Assembly (NCBI GenBank): GCA_035473255.1 | Contig: DATIOK010000068.1 | Coordinates: 1-64,000, forward strand | Reading direction: 5' to 3' | DNA: 64,000 nucleotides | Origin: JAICYJ01 sp035473255 | GTDB taxonomy: Bacteria; Actinomycetota; Thermoleophilia; Gaiellales; JAICJC01 | In this document: positions 1 through 8,232 of the stretch, piece by piece | Layout of the letters: every line of letters starts with the position of its first letter | Numbering within the stretch: position 1 is the first letter of the stretch | Made by a program: the position numbers and the translations under genes | Notes under the pieces: generated by a model | What the model was told of the DNA's origin: nothing | The model's database searches: none | The model's input: only the letters and a program-made list of their open reading frames with translations

Positions 1-327
<327 letters not shown>

Positions 328-400
328 TTGAGAACATCGCAACCGCTATGGAGTTTTGAGGGTGTGCGCGGCTCCGCCGGCCCCCGAATCTTTCGCAATT

Positions 401-516
401 TCCGGTGGTCATAGCGAGAGGGATACACCTCTTCCCATTCCGAACAGAGCAGTTAAGCCTCTCAGCGCCGATGGTACTTGGCCCGCAAGGGTCTGGGAGA
501 GTAGGTCGCCGCCGGA
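401..516 (+). rRNA. rrf: 5S ribosomal RNA
   Basis: The sequence shows the 5S hallmarks: the 5' strand TCCGGTGGTC pairs with the 3' strand near GCCGCCGGA, the loop segment CATTCCGAACAGAG is present at about 435-448, and GGGAGAGTAGG lies near the 3' end. The length is about 116 bases, normal for 5S. It is the last gene of the rRNA operon and is followed directly by a strong hairpin. Confidence 0.95.
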
Positions 517-524
517 TTAACCTT

Positions 525-553
525 GAAAGGGCACCCTACTAGGGCGCCCTTTC
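525..553. terminator. Hairpin terminator between the rRNA operon and a convergent gene
   Basis: A 13-bp stem with one A-C mismatch (525-537 pairs with 541-553) closes a 3-base ACT loop. The outer stem is GAAAGGGC/GCCCTTTC. Its near-perfect symmetry and A/T-rich stem base mean it could stop transcription from both sides: the rRNA operon on the plus strand and the 569-808 gene on the minus strand. Confidence 0.85.
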
Positions 554-568
554 GACGTTAACGGTCGC

Positions 569-808
569 CTACGCGCCGTCCTCTTCGTCGAGCAGGCCCC
601 GCGGCGGCCAGTCCCCCTGCGCGTCGCAGCGTCCGCTGCAGTGCAGGCTGGCGACGTTTTGCAGCGGCACCAGGATGTGGCCGTTCAGCTCGATGTGGGG
701 GATGTCCTCGATCAGGCAGTAGGCGGTCAGCACGCCGTCCTGGTACTCGCCCCCGAACATCGCCAGCTCGACCGTTTCGCCCTTGTATTTCGAGGTGTAG
801 TCGTCCAC
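569..808 (-). CDS. Small conserved-looking protein of unknown function (79 aa)
   Basis: I do not recognise the family. The 79-residue product is soluble and acidic at its end (LLDEEDGA). It has a middle segment that reads like a beta-rich fold with alternating hydrophobic residues (VELAMFGGEYQDGVLTAY, HIELNGHILVPLQNVASLH) and two cysteines close together (CSGRC). It starts with GTG at 808; GGTGA seven bases upstream is a weak ribosome site. It lies 12 bases after the histidine phosphatase stop, so the two are probably one transcript that ends at the 525-553 hairpin. The reading frame and context support a real gene; the function is open. Confidence 0.6.
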   Translation of the reverse strand: MDDYTSKYKGETVELAMFGGEYQDGVLTAYCLIEDIPHIELNGHILVPLQNVASLHCSGRCDAQGDWPPRGLLDEEDGA

Positions 809-820
809 CTGCGCTTCACC

Positions 821-1441
821 CTAGCAGAGCCCGGCCACCCCGATCAGGTGCCCGATATCGTTGAACCCGACCAGCCGCAGCGATCGGCGGGCGGTGGTGA
901 CGGTGGTCAGGCTGCAGTTGCCGGCGCCGTCGATGTGGCGGCGGTCGTGCCCCGGGAGGCCCGCAGCGTGCGCGACGATCGCGCGGACGGCACCACCGTG
1001 GGACACGACCAGGATCCGCCCGCGACGGTGCGTGTCCAGCAGTCGCTGGACGGTCTCGATCACGCGCCGGTGCATGTCCTCGTAGCTCTCGCCGCCGCTC
1101 CAGCCGGGATCGCCGTTCAGCCAGCGTCTGTAGCCGGCCGGGTTCCGTTCCCGCACCTGAGCTCGCGTGAGACCGCGCCAGTCGCCGTTGTCGACCTCCC
1201 GCAGCCCCCGTTCGAGCACGGGGGTGCGCCCGACCCGCGCGGCCAGGATCTCGGCCGTCTCGACTGCCCTGGCGAGGTCGCTCGTGTAGAGCGCATCGAT
1301 CTGGAGGCCGCTGAGGCGCCCGGCGAGCGCCTCCGCCTGCCGGCGGCCGGTCGCGTTCAGGCCCGGCCCACCATGGCCCTGCCAGCGCCCTTCACGGTTC
1401 CAGTCGGTTTCGCCGTGGCGGGCGACGAGCAGCTGGGTCAT
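821..1441 (-). CDS. Histidine phosphatase family protein (phosphoglycerate-mutase-like)
   Basis: This 206-residue protein belongs to the branch-1 histidine phosphatase superfamily, cytoplasmic enzymes that remove phosphate through a phosphohistidine intermediate. The catalytic RHGE signature is at residues 8-11 (H9 nucleophile), the second catalytic histidine is H148 in the VVSHGG motif, and the LREVDNGDWRG acid segment lies near 80-90. Length matches small phosphatases of the GpmB/CobC/broad-specificity type, and the substrate cannot be read from sequence. The ATG at 1441 was chosen because a perfect TATGAT hexamer ends seven bases upstream, predicting a leaderless start; upstream in-frame ATGs at 1450 and 1453 fall inside that hexamer region. 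It is divergent from the SDR gene. Confidence 0.88.
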   Translation of the reverse strand: MTQLLVARHGETDWNREGRWQGHGGPGLNATGRRQAEALAGRLSGLQIDALYTSDLARAVETAEILAARVGRTPVLERGLREVDNGDWRGLTRAQVRERNPAGYRRWLNGDPGWSGGESYEDMHRRVIETVQRLLDTHRRGRILVVSHGGAVRAIVAHAAGLPGHDRRHIDGAGNCSLTTVTTARRSLRLVGFNDIGHLIGVAGLC

Positions 1442-1447
1442 GCCGAC

Positions 1448-1459
1448 CATCATATGATG
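1448..1459. promoter_or_regulatory. Palindromic, potentially bidirectional -10 promoter element
   Basis: CATCATATGATG is a perfect 12-base palindrome, so TATGAT occurs on both strands (plus 1453-1458, minus 1454-1449). It sits 7 bases before the phosphatase ATG and 10 bases before the SDR ATG. One symmetric element could therefore start both divergent transcripts with almost no leader. Confidence 0.6.
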
Positions 1460-1468
1460 CCGGTTCAG

Positions 1469-2242
1469 ATGGACTTGCAGCTTCGCGATCTCCGGGTGCT
1501 GGTGACCGGCGGCAGCGCCGGAATCGGCCTGGCCACCGCGGAGCTGCTGATCGCCGAGGGTGCCCGGGTCGCGATCGCAGCCCGCAGCCCCGAGCGCGAG
1601 GCCGAGCGGATCGGCGCGGTTGCGGCCGCCGCCGACCTGTCGACTGCCGACGGGTGCGCGACCGCGGTGGCCGAGGCGGTCGCGGCGCTGGGCGGCCTGG
1701 ACGCACTGGTCAACAACGTCGGCGTCGCCCAGATCCGCACGCTCGAGCAGGTCGACGACGCCCGGTGGCAGGCCGCATGGGACACCAACGTGATGAGCTA
1801 CGTGCGCTGTATCCGGGCGGCGCTGCCGCATCTGCGCGACTCCCAGCACGCCGCCATCGTCAACGTCTCGTCGACGTCGGGAAAGCGGCCCAGCGCCAAC
1901 ATGCCCGAGTACTCGGTGACGAAGGCCGCGCTGCTGTCGCTGTCGCGGCTGGTGGCCGACGTCCACGCCGGCGACGGTATCCGCTGCAACGCCGTCACCC
2001 CCGGCCCGACGCGCTCGCCGGCCTGGCTGGCGCCCGGCGGGCTGGCCGACCAGACCGCTGCCGTGTCCGGCAAAGACCGCGAGCAGGTGCTCGAGTCGGT
2101 GGCGGCGGGACGGCCGCTGAAGCGCATGGCCGAGCCGGAGGAGATCGCGACCGTGATCGCCTTCCTGTGCTCGCCGCGATCCTCGTACGTGACCGGCGCC
2201 GCCTGGAGCGCGGATGGCGGCACGGTGCCTGTGATCCTTTAG
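1469..2242 (+). CDS. SDR family NAD(P)-dependent oxidoreductase
   Basis: A classical short-chain dehydrogenase/reductase of 257 residues. The Rossmann dinucleotide motif TGGSAGIG is at about 13-20, NNVG at 82-85, and the catalytic set is S134/S135 (VNVSSTSG), Y148 and K152 (YSVTK). The end shows the usual SDR closing segment (PEEIATVIAFLCSP, VTGAAWSADGG). It probably oxidises or reduces a small alcohol or ketone in the cytoplasm, with unknown substrate. ATG 1469 is preferred over 1454/1457 because those lie within the palindromic -10 element. It is divergent from the phosphatase and 50 bases upstream of dgt, which has its own promoter. Confidence 0.88.
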   Translation: MDLQLRDLRVLVTGGSAGIGLATAELLIAEGARVAIAARSPEREAERIGAVAAAADLSTADGCATAVAEAVAALGGLDALVNNVGVAQIRTLEQVDDARWQAAWDTNVMSYVRCIRAALPHLRDSQHAAIVNVSSTSGKRPSANMPEYSVTKAALLSLSRLVADVHAGDGIRCNAVTPGPTRSPAWLAPGGLADQTAAVSGKDREQVLESVAAGRPLKRMAEPEEIATVIAFLCSPRSSYVTGAAWSADGGTVPVIL

Positions 2243-2279
2243 CGGCGCTTTCGCGATCCTTCCGCTTGGGCGACCAGCG

Positions 2280-2285
2280 TAGGAT
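2280..2285 (+). promoter_or_regulatory. Predicted -10 element of a leaderless dgt transcript
   Basis: TAGGAT ends seven bases before the dgt ATG and no Shine-Dalgarno sequence lies in between. It fits the TANNNT pattern seen at many gene starts in this window. Confidence 0.5.
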
Positions 2286-2292
2286 TCACGCG

Positions 2293-3300
2293 ATGACCCA
2301 CCGCTCAGGACCTGTCGCGGAGCGCTTCGCCTCCCACATCGCCTCGGTCGAGGAGTCGTCGCTGTCGCCGCTGGCCGTACGCTCCTACGGCGGCGCCGGC
2401 CGGCTGCGGCCCGACGACGAGGACTGCTCGCTGCGCACGCCCTTCCAGCGTGACCGCGACCGGATCGTTCACTGCAAGGCGTTTCGCCGGCTCAAGCAGA
2501 AGACCCAGGTGTTCATCGCCCCCCAGGGCGATCACTTTCGCACCCGGCTCACACACACGCTGGAGGTGTCGGGCATCGCCCGGGGCGTGGCCCGCGCGCT
2601 CCGCCTGAACGAGGATCTGGCCGAGGCGGTGGCGCTCGGCCACGACCTCGGGCACGCGCCGTTCGGCCACACCGGCGAGGAGGCGATCGACCGCGTCCTG
2701 CGCCGCTACGACCGAGGCTTCCGGCATAACGAGCACTCGCTGCGGATCGTGGATGTGCTCGAGCACGACGGCCGCGGCCTGAACCTGACGCTGGAGGTGC
2801 GGGACGGGATCCTCAATCACACCGGGGCCGGCCTGCCCAGGACGTTCGAGGGCGGGATCGTGCGGCTCGTTGACCGCTTCGCCTACGTCAACCACGACAT
2901 CGACGATGCGCTGCGGGCGGGGATCCTCGACGAGCGGCAGCTGCCGCCGGACCCGGTCGCGCTGCTGGGCGACACCGCGTCGGAGCGGATCGACGCGCTC
3001 GTGCACGACCTGGTCGAGCACTCGGACACGGCCGGCGAGGTGCACCAGTCGCAGCCGATGGCCGAGGCGCTGCTGGCGCTGCGCGCGTTCATGTTCGAGA
3101 ACGTCTACGTGGGCCCGATCGCCCGGCGCGAGACGTCCGCCGCGGCCGACATGGTGGAGGCGCTGCTGGTGCACTACATCGCAGCCGCCGACGACCTGCC
3201 CGGCGACGGCGACGACGTCACTCGCGCCACCGACTGGGTGGCCGGCATGACCGACCGCTACTGCATCCGCGCCTACGACGAACTGCTCGCTCCGCGATGA
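2293..3300 (+). CDS. dgt: Deoxyguanosinetriphosphate triphosphohydrolase-like protein (dNTPase)
   Basis: This HD-domain enzyme splits dNTPs into deoxynucleoside and triphosphate and so balances DNA precursors. The 335-residue product starts with the family's N-terminal segment (RTPFQRDRDRIVHCKAFRRL, about 49-68), followed by the metal-binding histidine in FRTRLTHTLEV and the HD pair in ALGHDLGHAPFGHTGE. NHTGAGLPRTFEG and RFAYVNHDIDDA come later. Length fits the short bacterial class, which lacks the insertions of E. coli Dgt. ATG 2293 is the first start after a TAGGAT hexamer. Its stop overlaps the dnaG start by four bases (ATGA), giving the common actinobacterial dgt-dnaG coupling. Confidence 0.94.
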   Translation: MTHRSGPVAERFASHIASVEESSLSPLAVRSYGGAGRLRPDDEDCSLRTPFQRDRDRIVHCKAFRRLKQKTQVFIAPQGDHFRTRLTHTLEVSGIARGVARALRLNEDLAEAVALGHDLGHAPFGHTGEEAIDRVLRRYDRGFRHNEHSLRIVDVLEHDGRGLNLTLEVRDGILNHTGAGLPRTFEGGIVRLVDRFAYVNHDIDDALRAGILDERQLPPDPVALLGDTASERIDALVHDLVEHSDTAGEVHQSQPMAEALLALRAFMFENVYVGPIARRETSAAADMVEALLVHYIAAADDLPGDGDDVTRATDWVAGMTDRYCIRAYDELLAPR

Positions 3301-5003
3301 CGCTGATCAAGCACGAGAGCGTCGAGGCCGTGAAGGAGGCCGTCGACATGATCGACCTGGTCTCGGGACGCACCCAGATGAAGCGCTCCGGCGGCGAGTG
3401 GCGGGGCCGCTGCCCGTTCCATGACGAACGCACGGGGTCGTTCTGGGTCAACCCTCTGACGAAGGTGTACTACTGCTTCGGCTGCCAGGCCAAGGGCGAC
3501 GCGATCCGGTTCGTGCAGGAGACGGAGGCGCTCGACTTCGCCGGCGCCGTGGAGTGGCTGGCCGACCGCTATGCCGTCACGCTCGAATACGAGGAGACGT
3601 CGCCTGACGCCGACCGGCGCAGGGCCGAGCGCGATCGGCTGCTGAAGCTGCTCGACACGGCCGCCAGCTTCTACCAGCGGTTCCTGTGGGACGCCGTGGA
3701 GGCGGAGGCGGCGCGCAGCTACCTGGAGCAGCGGGGCATCACGCGCGAGAGCGCCGACCGGTTCCGCCTCGGGTACGCGTCCGCAGCTCCCGACCGCGTC
3801 CAGAAGGCGGCACTGGCCCGCGAGTTCACGGTCGCAGAGCTGTCACAGGCCGGCCTGGCCGCGCGTGGAGGTGACCGGTTCCGGGAGCGGTTGATGTTCC
3901 CCCTGACCGACGCGCGCGGGCGCGTGCGCGGCTTCGGCGCGCGCCAGATGCCAGGTGGCCGCCCACCCAAGTACCTCAATACCTCGGACGGCTCGATCTT
4001 CCGAAAGAGCGACATCCTGTACGGCCTCGACCACGCACGCCGCGGCATCGCCCGTGACGGTGCGGCGATCGTGGTCGAGGGCTATACCGACGTGATCATG
4101 CTGCACCAGCAGGGCATCGACCGGGCCGTGGCCTCGATGGGCACCGCGCTGACCGAGGGCCAGGTGACCGAGCTTCGTCGGCTCTGCTCCACGGTGCTGC
4201 TGGCCTTCGATGCCGACGCCGCGGGCCGCGAGGCTTCGCTGCGGGGCATGGACCTGGCCCGCTCCAAGGGCCTGAATGTGCGGATCGTACGGCTACCGGG
4301 CGGCCGCGATCCGGCCGATGTGGCCGGCGATGGGTCGGGCGCGTTCCAGCAGGCGCTTGACGCCGCCCAGCCATATCTGACCTACCGGGTGGGGCTGGCG
4401 CTGGACGACGGCGGCACCCGCGACGAGCGGTACGACCGGGTGCGGGCGCTCCTGGCCGCCGCGCCGCCGTCCGTGGAGCGGGACGATCTCGTGCGCACGG
4501 TCGCCGACCGGCTGGAGCTGTCGGACGACCTCACGGCGCGGCTCACGACCGGGCCCGACCCGGCTCGCGGCGACGCTTCCACGACGGTTTCGCGAGTGCG
4601 AATGTCGCCCCGTGAACGAGACGAGAAGTTGTTCCTGGGCCTCTGCTTGGAGTTCCCCAAGAGGGGGCTCGACTTGCTTGATTCTCTGGATGTGGCACAC
4701 TTCGCAGAACCGTCGCGGTGGCACGCCGCCATGGTTGTTCGCCGGCACCTTGCCGGCGAGCTCGCTCCAGAGGAGGACAGGGCATCTCAACCGATCATCG
4801 CCGAGCTGATGGCTGTGGCGTCCCAGGAAGCAACATCCGAGGCCGTGCTCGAGGAGCTGTTCTGGAAGCTGCGACTGCGCCGGACGGAGGACGAGCTAAA
4901 GACCGTGCAGCAAAACGCCGACTTGTCTCTGAGTCAGCAGCAACGTCTGCAGGAACTGCAGGAGCTGCGGCTGTCGATCCTCGAGACCCTGCGGTCTCGC
5001 TAA
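3297..5003 (+). CDS. dnaG: DNA primase
   Basis: DnaG makes the RNA primers for DNA replication. In 568 residues it shows the N-terminal CHC2 zinc-binding domain (C39, H42, C60, C63 in RCPFHDE and YYCFGCQAKGD), the catalytic core with an RXRX region, and the TOPRIM fold with the metal glutamate in VVEGYTDV near 260 and the DXD-type aspartates in LAFDADAAGRE near 302-308. The carboxy-terminal third is the divergent helicase-binding region. The ATG overlaps the dgt stop by four bases. rpoD follows after 29 bases, so dgt-dnaG-rpoD is a macromolecular-synthesis-type operon. Confidence 0.97.
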   Translation: MTLIKHESVEAVKEAVDMIDLVSGRTQMKRSGGEWRGRCPFHDERTGSFWVNPLTKVYYCFGCQAKGDAIRFVQETEALDFAGAVEWLADRYAVTLEYEETSPDADRRRAERDRLLKLLDTAASFYQRFLWDAVEAEAARSYLEQRGITRESADRFRLGYASAAPDRVQKAALAREFTVAELSQAGLAARGGDRFRERLMFPLTDARGRVRGFGARQMPGGRPPKYLNTSDGSIFRKSDILYGLDHARRGIARDGAAIVVEGYTDVIMLHQQGIDRAVASMGTALTEGQVTELRRLCSTVLLAFDADAAGREASLRGMDLARSKGLNVRIVRLPGGRDPADVAGDGSGAFQQALDAAQPYLTYRVGLALDDGGTRDERYDRVRALLAAAPPSVERDDLVRTVADRLELSDDLTARLTTGPDPARGDASTTVSRVRMSPRERDEKLFLGLCLEFPKRGLDLLDSLDVAHFAEPSRWHAAMVVRRHLAGELAPEEDRASQPIIAELMAVASQEATSEAVLEELFWKLRLRRTEDELKTVQQNADLSLSQQQRLQELQELRLSILETLRSR

Positions 5004-5032
5004 CCGTCCCGAAGGTAGCCCAGCCTCATTTG

Positions 5033-5944
5033 ATGTCGGAGTTTGCTCCCGAGCCGGCCGACGACGCCGTCGTCGACGAGGAGGAAGAACTCGAGCTGAA
5101 GCTCGAGGCGTCGCCTGGACCCACCGAGGACACGGTCGGGATGTACCTGCGCGAGATCTCGCAGGTGCCGCTGCTGACCGCGGCCGAGGAGGTGTCGCTG
5201 GCGAAAGCGCTGGAGCACGGTGACGAGCGCGCCCGCAAACGGCTGATCGAATCGAACCTGCGGCTGGTGGTGTCGGTGGCCCGGCGCTACTCGGGCCGCG
5301 GGCTCTCGTTCCTGGATCTGATCCAGGAGGGGAACCTGGGACTGATGAAGGCGGTCGAGCGCTACGACTGGCGGCTGGGCCATCGCTTCTCGACCTACGC
5401 CACGTGGTGGATCCGCCAGTCGGTGACACGCGCGCTGGCCGACCAGGGTCGCACCATCCGCGTGCCGGCGCAGGTGGTGGACACCATCAACCGCATGTCG
5501 CGGATCGAGCGGCAGCTGACCCAGAAGCTGGGCCGGCCTCCCGCCACCGAGGAGCTGGCTGTGGCGATGGAGCTGAAGCCTGAGAAGATCGAGCACCTGC
5601 GACGTGTGTCGCAGGAACCGGTGTCGCTGGCGGCACCCGTCGGTGAGGACTCCACCGAGCTGGGCGAGCTGATCGAGGACGAGCGGCTGTTGAAGCCGGG
5701 CGAGGACATGGCCGAGATGCAGCGCGACACGCGCGTGGCCGACTTGGTTGCGGAGCTGCCCTACCGCGAGCGTACGATCCTGGAGCTGCGCTACGGTCTG
5801 GGCGGCGGCCAGCAGCACACGCTCGAGGAGGTGGGCCGGCGATTCGGCGTCACCCGCGAGCGCGTGCGCCAGATCGAGACACGCACCCTGCGGCGATTGG
5901 CCGCTTCCGGCGAGCACGCCGACCTGCGTCACCTGATCGACTAG
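5033..5944 (+). CDS. rpoD: Primary RNA polymerase sigma factor (sigma-70, RpoD/SigA)
   Basis: The 303-residue product has region 1.2 (DTVGMYLREISQVPLL), the region 2 core with NLRLVVSVARRYSGRGLSFLDLIQEG cut by conserved residues, the -10-reading segment RFSTYATWWIRQSVTRAL, region 3, and the region 4 helix-turn-helix (TLEEVGRRFGVTRERVRQIE) that reads the -35 box. It has a short acidic N-terminus instead of a full region 1.1, as in compact primary sigmas. Position after dnaG supports housekeeping status. No ideal ribosome site is visible: GAAGG at 5011 is 17 bases from ATG 5033, so the exact start is less certain than the gene. It probably recognises the TANNNT boxes listed here. Confidence 0.93.
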   Translation: MSEFAPEPADDAVVDEEEELELKLEASPGPTEDTVGMYLREISQVPLLTAAEEVSLAKALEHGDERARKRLIESNLRLVVSVARRYSGRGLSFLDLIQEGNLGLMKAVERYDWRLGHRFSTYATWWIRQSVTRALADQGRTIRVPAQVVDTINRMSRIERQLTQKLGRPPATEELAVAMELKPEKIEHLRRVSQEPVSLAAPVGEDSTELGELIEDERLLKPGEDMAEMQRDTRVADLVAELPYRERTILELRYGLGGGQQHTLEEVGRRFGVTRERVRQIETRTLRRLAASGEHADLRHLID

Positions 5945-6003
5945 CGCCTGCTCAATCGCCTTCCGACGCCCGCCGATGAACCGTTCACAGGTGTGGCTGG
6001 TAG

Positions 6004-6009
6004 TAGACT
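6004..6009 (+). promoter_or_regulatory. Predicted -10 element for tRNA-Asn
   Basis: TAGACT lies 12 bases before the first base of the mature tRNA, which would give a 5' leader of about five bases. No convincing -35 box is seen at 17 bases. Confidence 0.45.
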
Positions 6010-6021
6010 GCCCCGAGCCAT

Positions 6022-6093
6022 TCCTCGGTAGCTCAATGGTAGAGCATCCGGCTGTTAACCGGAGGGTTGCAGGTTCGAGTCCTGCCCGAGGAG
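6022..6093 (+). tRNA. tRNA-Asn (GTT anticodon)
   Basis: A full cloverleaf can be drawn: acceptor TCCTCGG/CCGAGGA, D-arm GCTC...GAGC, anticodon stem TCCGG/CCGGA around loop CTGTTAA, and T-arm GCAGG/CCTGC with loop TTCGAGT. GTT in the loop reads Asn codons. The discriminator base is G6093. CCA is not encoded (CCT follows), so the end is added by nucleotidyltransferase. Confidence 0.97.
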
Positions 6094-6319
6094 CCTAGGA
6101 GTAGAGCCGAATCCAGTCATCGTGATGGATTCGAAGACGGCCACTTTGTCACAGGTAGTACGCGGCGCGGAACGCCGAGCTGGGCGCCGAGCGGAGATCC
6201 ATGCCGGCGACGGTCAGGGTGACAACGTTCGACATGGGCGGCGCAGAGGTGCAGAGCTGGCCGGTCGGCGATGGCCGGTGTGAGCAGCGCTCGAACGGGA
6301 TATCGTCGAGCTCACGCCG

Positions 6320-6517
6320 ATGCGGGCGGCGACGCGAGCGTTCACCGCCACCTACGACGACCAGCAGGTCAGGATCACCCCGGACACCCGCGTTTGCGTT
6401 GGCCACCCGATCGCGCTCGCCCACGTTCCGCCTTCGCGCCGCTCATCGGGACGGGTGTCAACGCCAGGATCGACCCCTCGCACACAGCCGCGACGACAGG
6501 AGCTCGCGGCGCGATGA
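6320..6517 (+). pseudogene. Possible frameshifted remnant of a small protein gene
   Basis: Residues FTATYDDQQVRITPDTRVCV followed by GHPIALAH resemble small actinobacterial proteins whose pattern is a short beta hairpin followed by D-HP and a terminal FAP segment. Here the frame turns into low-complexity basic sequence after GHPIALAHV. The expected SAFAPLIG-like ending appears in another forward frame at about 6430-6455, consistent with one indel near 6425-6435. The family match is from memory of the pattern only and is weak. Confidence 0.25.
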
Positions 6518-6628
6518 CCACCACGGCGAGTCGGCGGAACACGGAGCCGCTGTACGTCCCCAAAGAGCGTGCGACCGGCGCCGCGGTCGCTGCGCGCACC
6601 CCACCAGATCCCGGTCGTGCTGCGTGAG

Positions 6629-6799
6629 GTGCCGGGCCACGTCACAGTCAGCGTCAGTGAGTCCGCCTATGACGTGATCAAGATGGAGTGCCTCCGCTTC
6701 GCCGATCGCAGAGGAGTGGAGACCGGCGGATACCTGGCAGGGAACGTGCTGCGCAGCCACAGCGAGCGTGGCGTCGACGCGCTGCGAGGTAGCCCATAG
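6629..6799 (+). pseudogene. N-terminal fragment of a JAB/MPN-like metallopeptidase
   Basis: From GTG 6629 the frame reads a beta strand (HVTVSVSESAYDVI), a helix (ECLRFADRRGV) and then ETGGYLAG. This is the order and spacing of the start of a prokaryotic JAB/MPN domain, where that glutamate is catalytic. The frame stops after 56 residues. The HXH-S-D zinc part that should follow is missing and was not seen in the other forward frames nearby. It is either a truncated relic or a chance resemblance. Confidence 0.35.
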
Positions 6800-6913
6800 G
6801 GCGGCTCGGTCTCCGCCGTTAGTCGATGGCCACCTGACCCCGAACTCCCAGCCGAGATCCCACCGCACCTGTGCCCCGCACGCTGGGCACCTCTGCGGGT
6901 GTCCAGCGGACGC

Positions 6914-7360
6914 CTAGTCGCCCCACCGGCAGGGGTTCTGATCGTGCATTCTGGTGTGATGCAGCCCAACAAGCCTCATCCCCGTGTCTCCTCCGTGGTC
7001 GACTACACACGCCCACAGGGCCGGCCCTGGATCGCCGCCTTCAAAACTGCCCTCCGGCGGGCGATAACAGCTGTAGTAGCGTGTCCCGGAACTGCGGCCG
7101 ACTACCAGGTAGCACGTGTCGGAAATCAGCCAGTCTGATCCACACCAAAACGTGGTTCCCCCCGGCATCGCCGAATCGTAGGCATGGCAGTGTTCCTGTG
7201 AGCTAAATCCCATGTCCACCGCTTGGCTTGCCCGCTGATCCTCGCTGTTCCCATTGCTGAAAACCATCACCAGTTCCACCCCCACCAGCAGCAGGACGCC
7301 GATTGCGAAAGGGGCTCCGAATATGAGAGCTGGGCTAGGGCGTTTGAGGACCGGGGACAT
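6914..7360 (-). CDS. Putative single-pass membrane protein of unknown function
   Basis: The 148-residue product begins with a short basic segment (MSPVLKRPSP) and one clear hydrophobic helix (ALIFGAPFAIGVLLLVGVEL, about 11-30). An extracytoplasmic region with five cysteines follows, including CGSDW, CYLVV and SCYRPP, suggesting disulfides. ATG 7360 has GGAGG eight bases upstream, one of the better ribosome sites in the window, so this start is preferred over the TTG at 7384. The last 30 residues are less protein-like. No family is recognised. It stands alone in the accessory block. Confidence 0.5.
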   Translation of the reverse strand: MSPVLKRPSPALIFGAPFAIGVLLLVGVELVMVFSNGNSEDQRASQAVDMGFSSQEHCHAYDSAMPGGTTFWCGSDWLISDTCYLVVGRSSGTRYYSCYRPPEGSFEGGDPGPALWACVVDHGGDTGMRLVGLHHTRMHDQNPCRWGD

Positions 7361-7617
7361 GGATGCATCCTCCGCCCACGGCAAGATCCACGCGTCAGGG
7401 CAATCCCTACGCCGACTGGCCTACCAGTCCTGTGACGCGGTATCCGCCTGGCTAACGACCGGAACACGCATGCGACATTCGCGCACGCCGGGCTCACGAG
7501 GGGTTTGTCGCTTGGTTCGTCAGATGGAGCCGCAGCTATGTCGGAATCGGCGGAGGGTTCCGATGACAGTCCCGGCCAGGAGTATGGTTCCGTCTGCGGA
7601 CGATGTCCTCGGGTGGC

Positions 7618-8232
7618 TCAGCTGTCTGGAGGAGATGGATTGCGCCACATCGCCCATATCGGTGGCCCCTCAGGTACCTGGATGAACCCCGTCTCCCGAA
7701 ACCCGAACCGCTGGTAGAAAACAACGTTCTCGGGTGAAGCTGCTTCCAGGTGTGAGCCAATCCCCGAGTGGTCATTCTGGCGAAGGCCCTGTGCGAGCAA
7801 GGCGGACCCGACTCCCTGACGTTGGCACGCGGGATCCGTCGCGATGAAGGCCAGGTTGTGGTGAGGCTGGTCCGGGTGGGACCCGTCCAACAGGGAGCGC
7901 ATCCTCTTGGCACGTGGCGCGAACTCGCCCCAGATCTCCCCGCTCCGAAGCGAGAGGTCATCCGCTTGGGATCCCGACAGTTCGCCGGCACCGGGAGAGT
8001 CCCATACTGCGACCGCGCAAAGGTCGGAGGTCACCTCGACCCGGCCGATCGGGACCCAGACCCGCGCCAGAAGGAGCGCGAACCAATCACGCAGGATCGC
8101 TGGTCTGCGCTCATCGTCTGGCACCGTCCATTGGAACGGCGGCGACTTCTCGAACGCCTTGGCTAAGACGCTCGCCGCCGCCTCGGTGTCATCTGTGGTG
8201 GCCTTGCGGATGGAAATCGAACGAGCGGTCAT
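7618..8232 (-). CDS. GNAT family N-acetyltransferase
   Basis: A 204-residue Gcn5-related acetyltransferase. It starts with the typical strand-helix entry (ISIRKATTDDTEAAASVLAKAF), has the central strand HHNLAFIATDPACQRQGVGSALL with the acetyl-CoA pyrophosphate loop Q-RQGVGSA, and ends with the E-A-VFYQRFGF motif (ENVVFYQRFGFRETG) that closes the fold. The substrate is unknown; proteins of this shape often acetylate small amines or antibiotics. It starts at ATG 8232, with AGGG seven bases before as a weak ribosome site. It is a monocistronic gene in the accessory block. Confidence 0.85.
   Translation of the reverse strand: MTARSISIRKATTDDTEAAASVLAKAFEKSPPFQWTVPDDERRPAILRDWFALLLARVWVPIGRVEVTSDLCAVAVWDSPGAGELSGSQADDLSLRSGEIWGEFAPRAKRMRSLLDGSHPDQPHHNLAFIATDPACQRQGVGSALLAQGLRQNDHSGIGSHLEAASPENVVFYQRFGFRETGFIQVPEGPPIWAMWRNPSPPDS

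Larger units (their letters stand above)
6094..6913. other. Gene-poor stretch after tRNA-Asn with degraded coding fragments
   Basis: No intact gene is supported here. All frames are broken by stops or are low-quality. Two short segments resemble protein families and are listed separately (6320-6517, 6629-6799). I found no transposase, integrase, or second copy of the tRNA 3' end that would mark an integrated element. Confidence 0.55.

Noticed and set aside
1448..1459. Reading the palindrome as two pairs of overlapping start codons on both strands
   Set aside because: The same bases form TATGAT on each strand at fitting distances from downstream ATGs, so a promoter explains them better than starts.
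641..1468. Long upstream extension of the SDR frame
   Set aside because: It is antisense to the histidine phosphatase and the small 569-808 gene. SDR proteins start shortly before the TGGSAGIG motif, and promoter placement fits ATG 1469.
6022..6093. Integration site (att) at the 3' end of tRNA-Asn
   Set aside because: I did not find a second copy of the tRNA 3' end in the following accessory block, nor an integrase gene.
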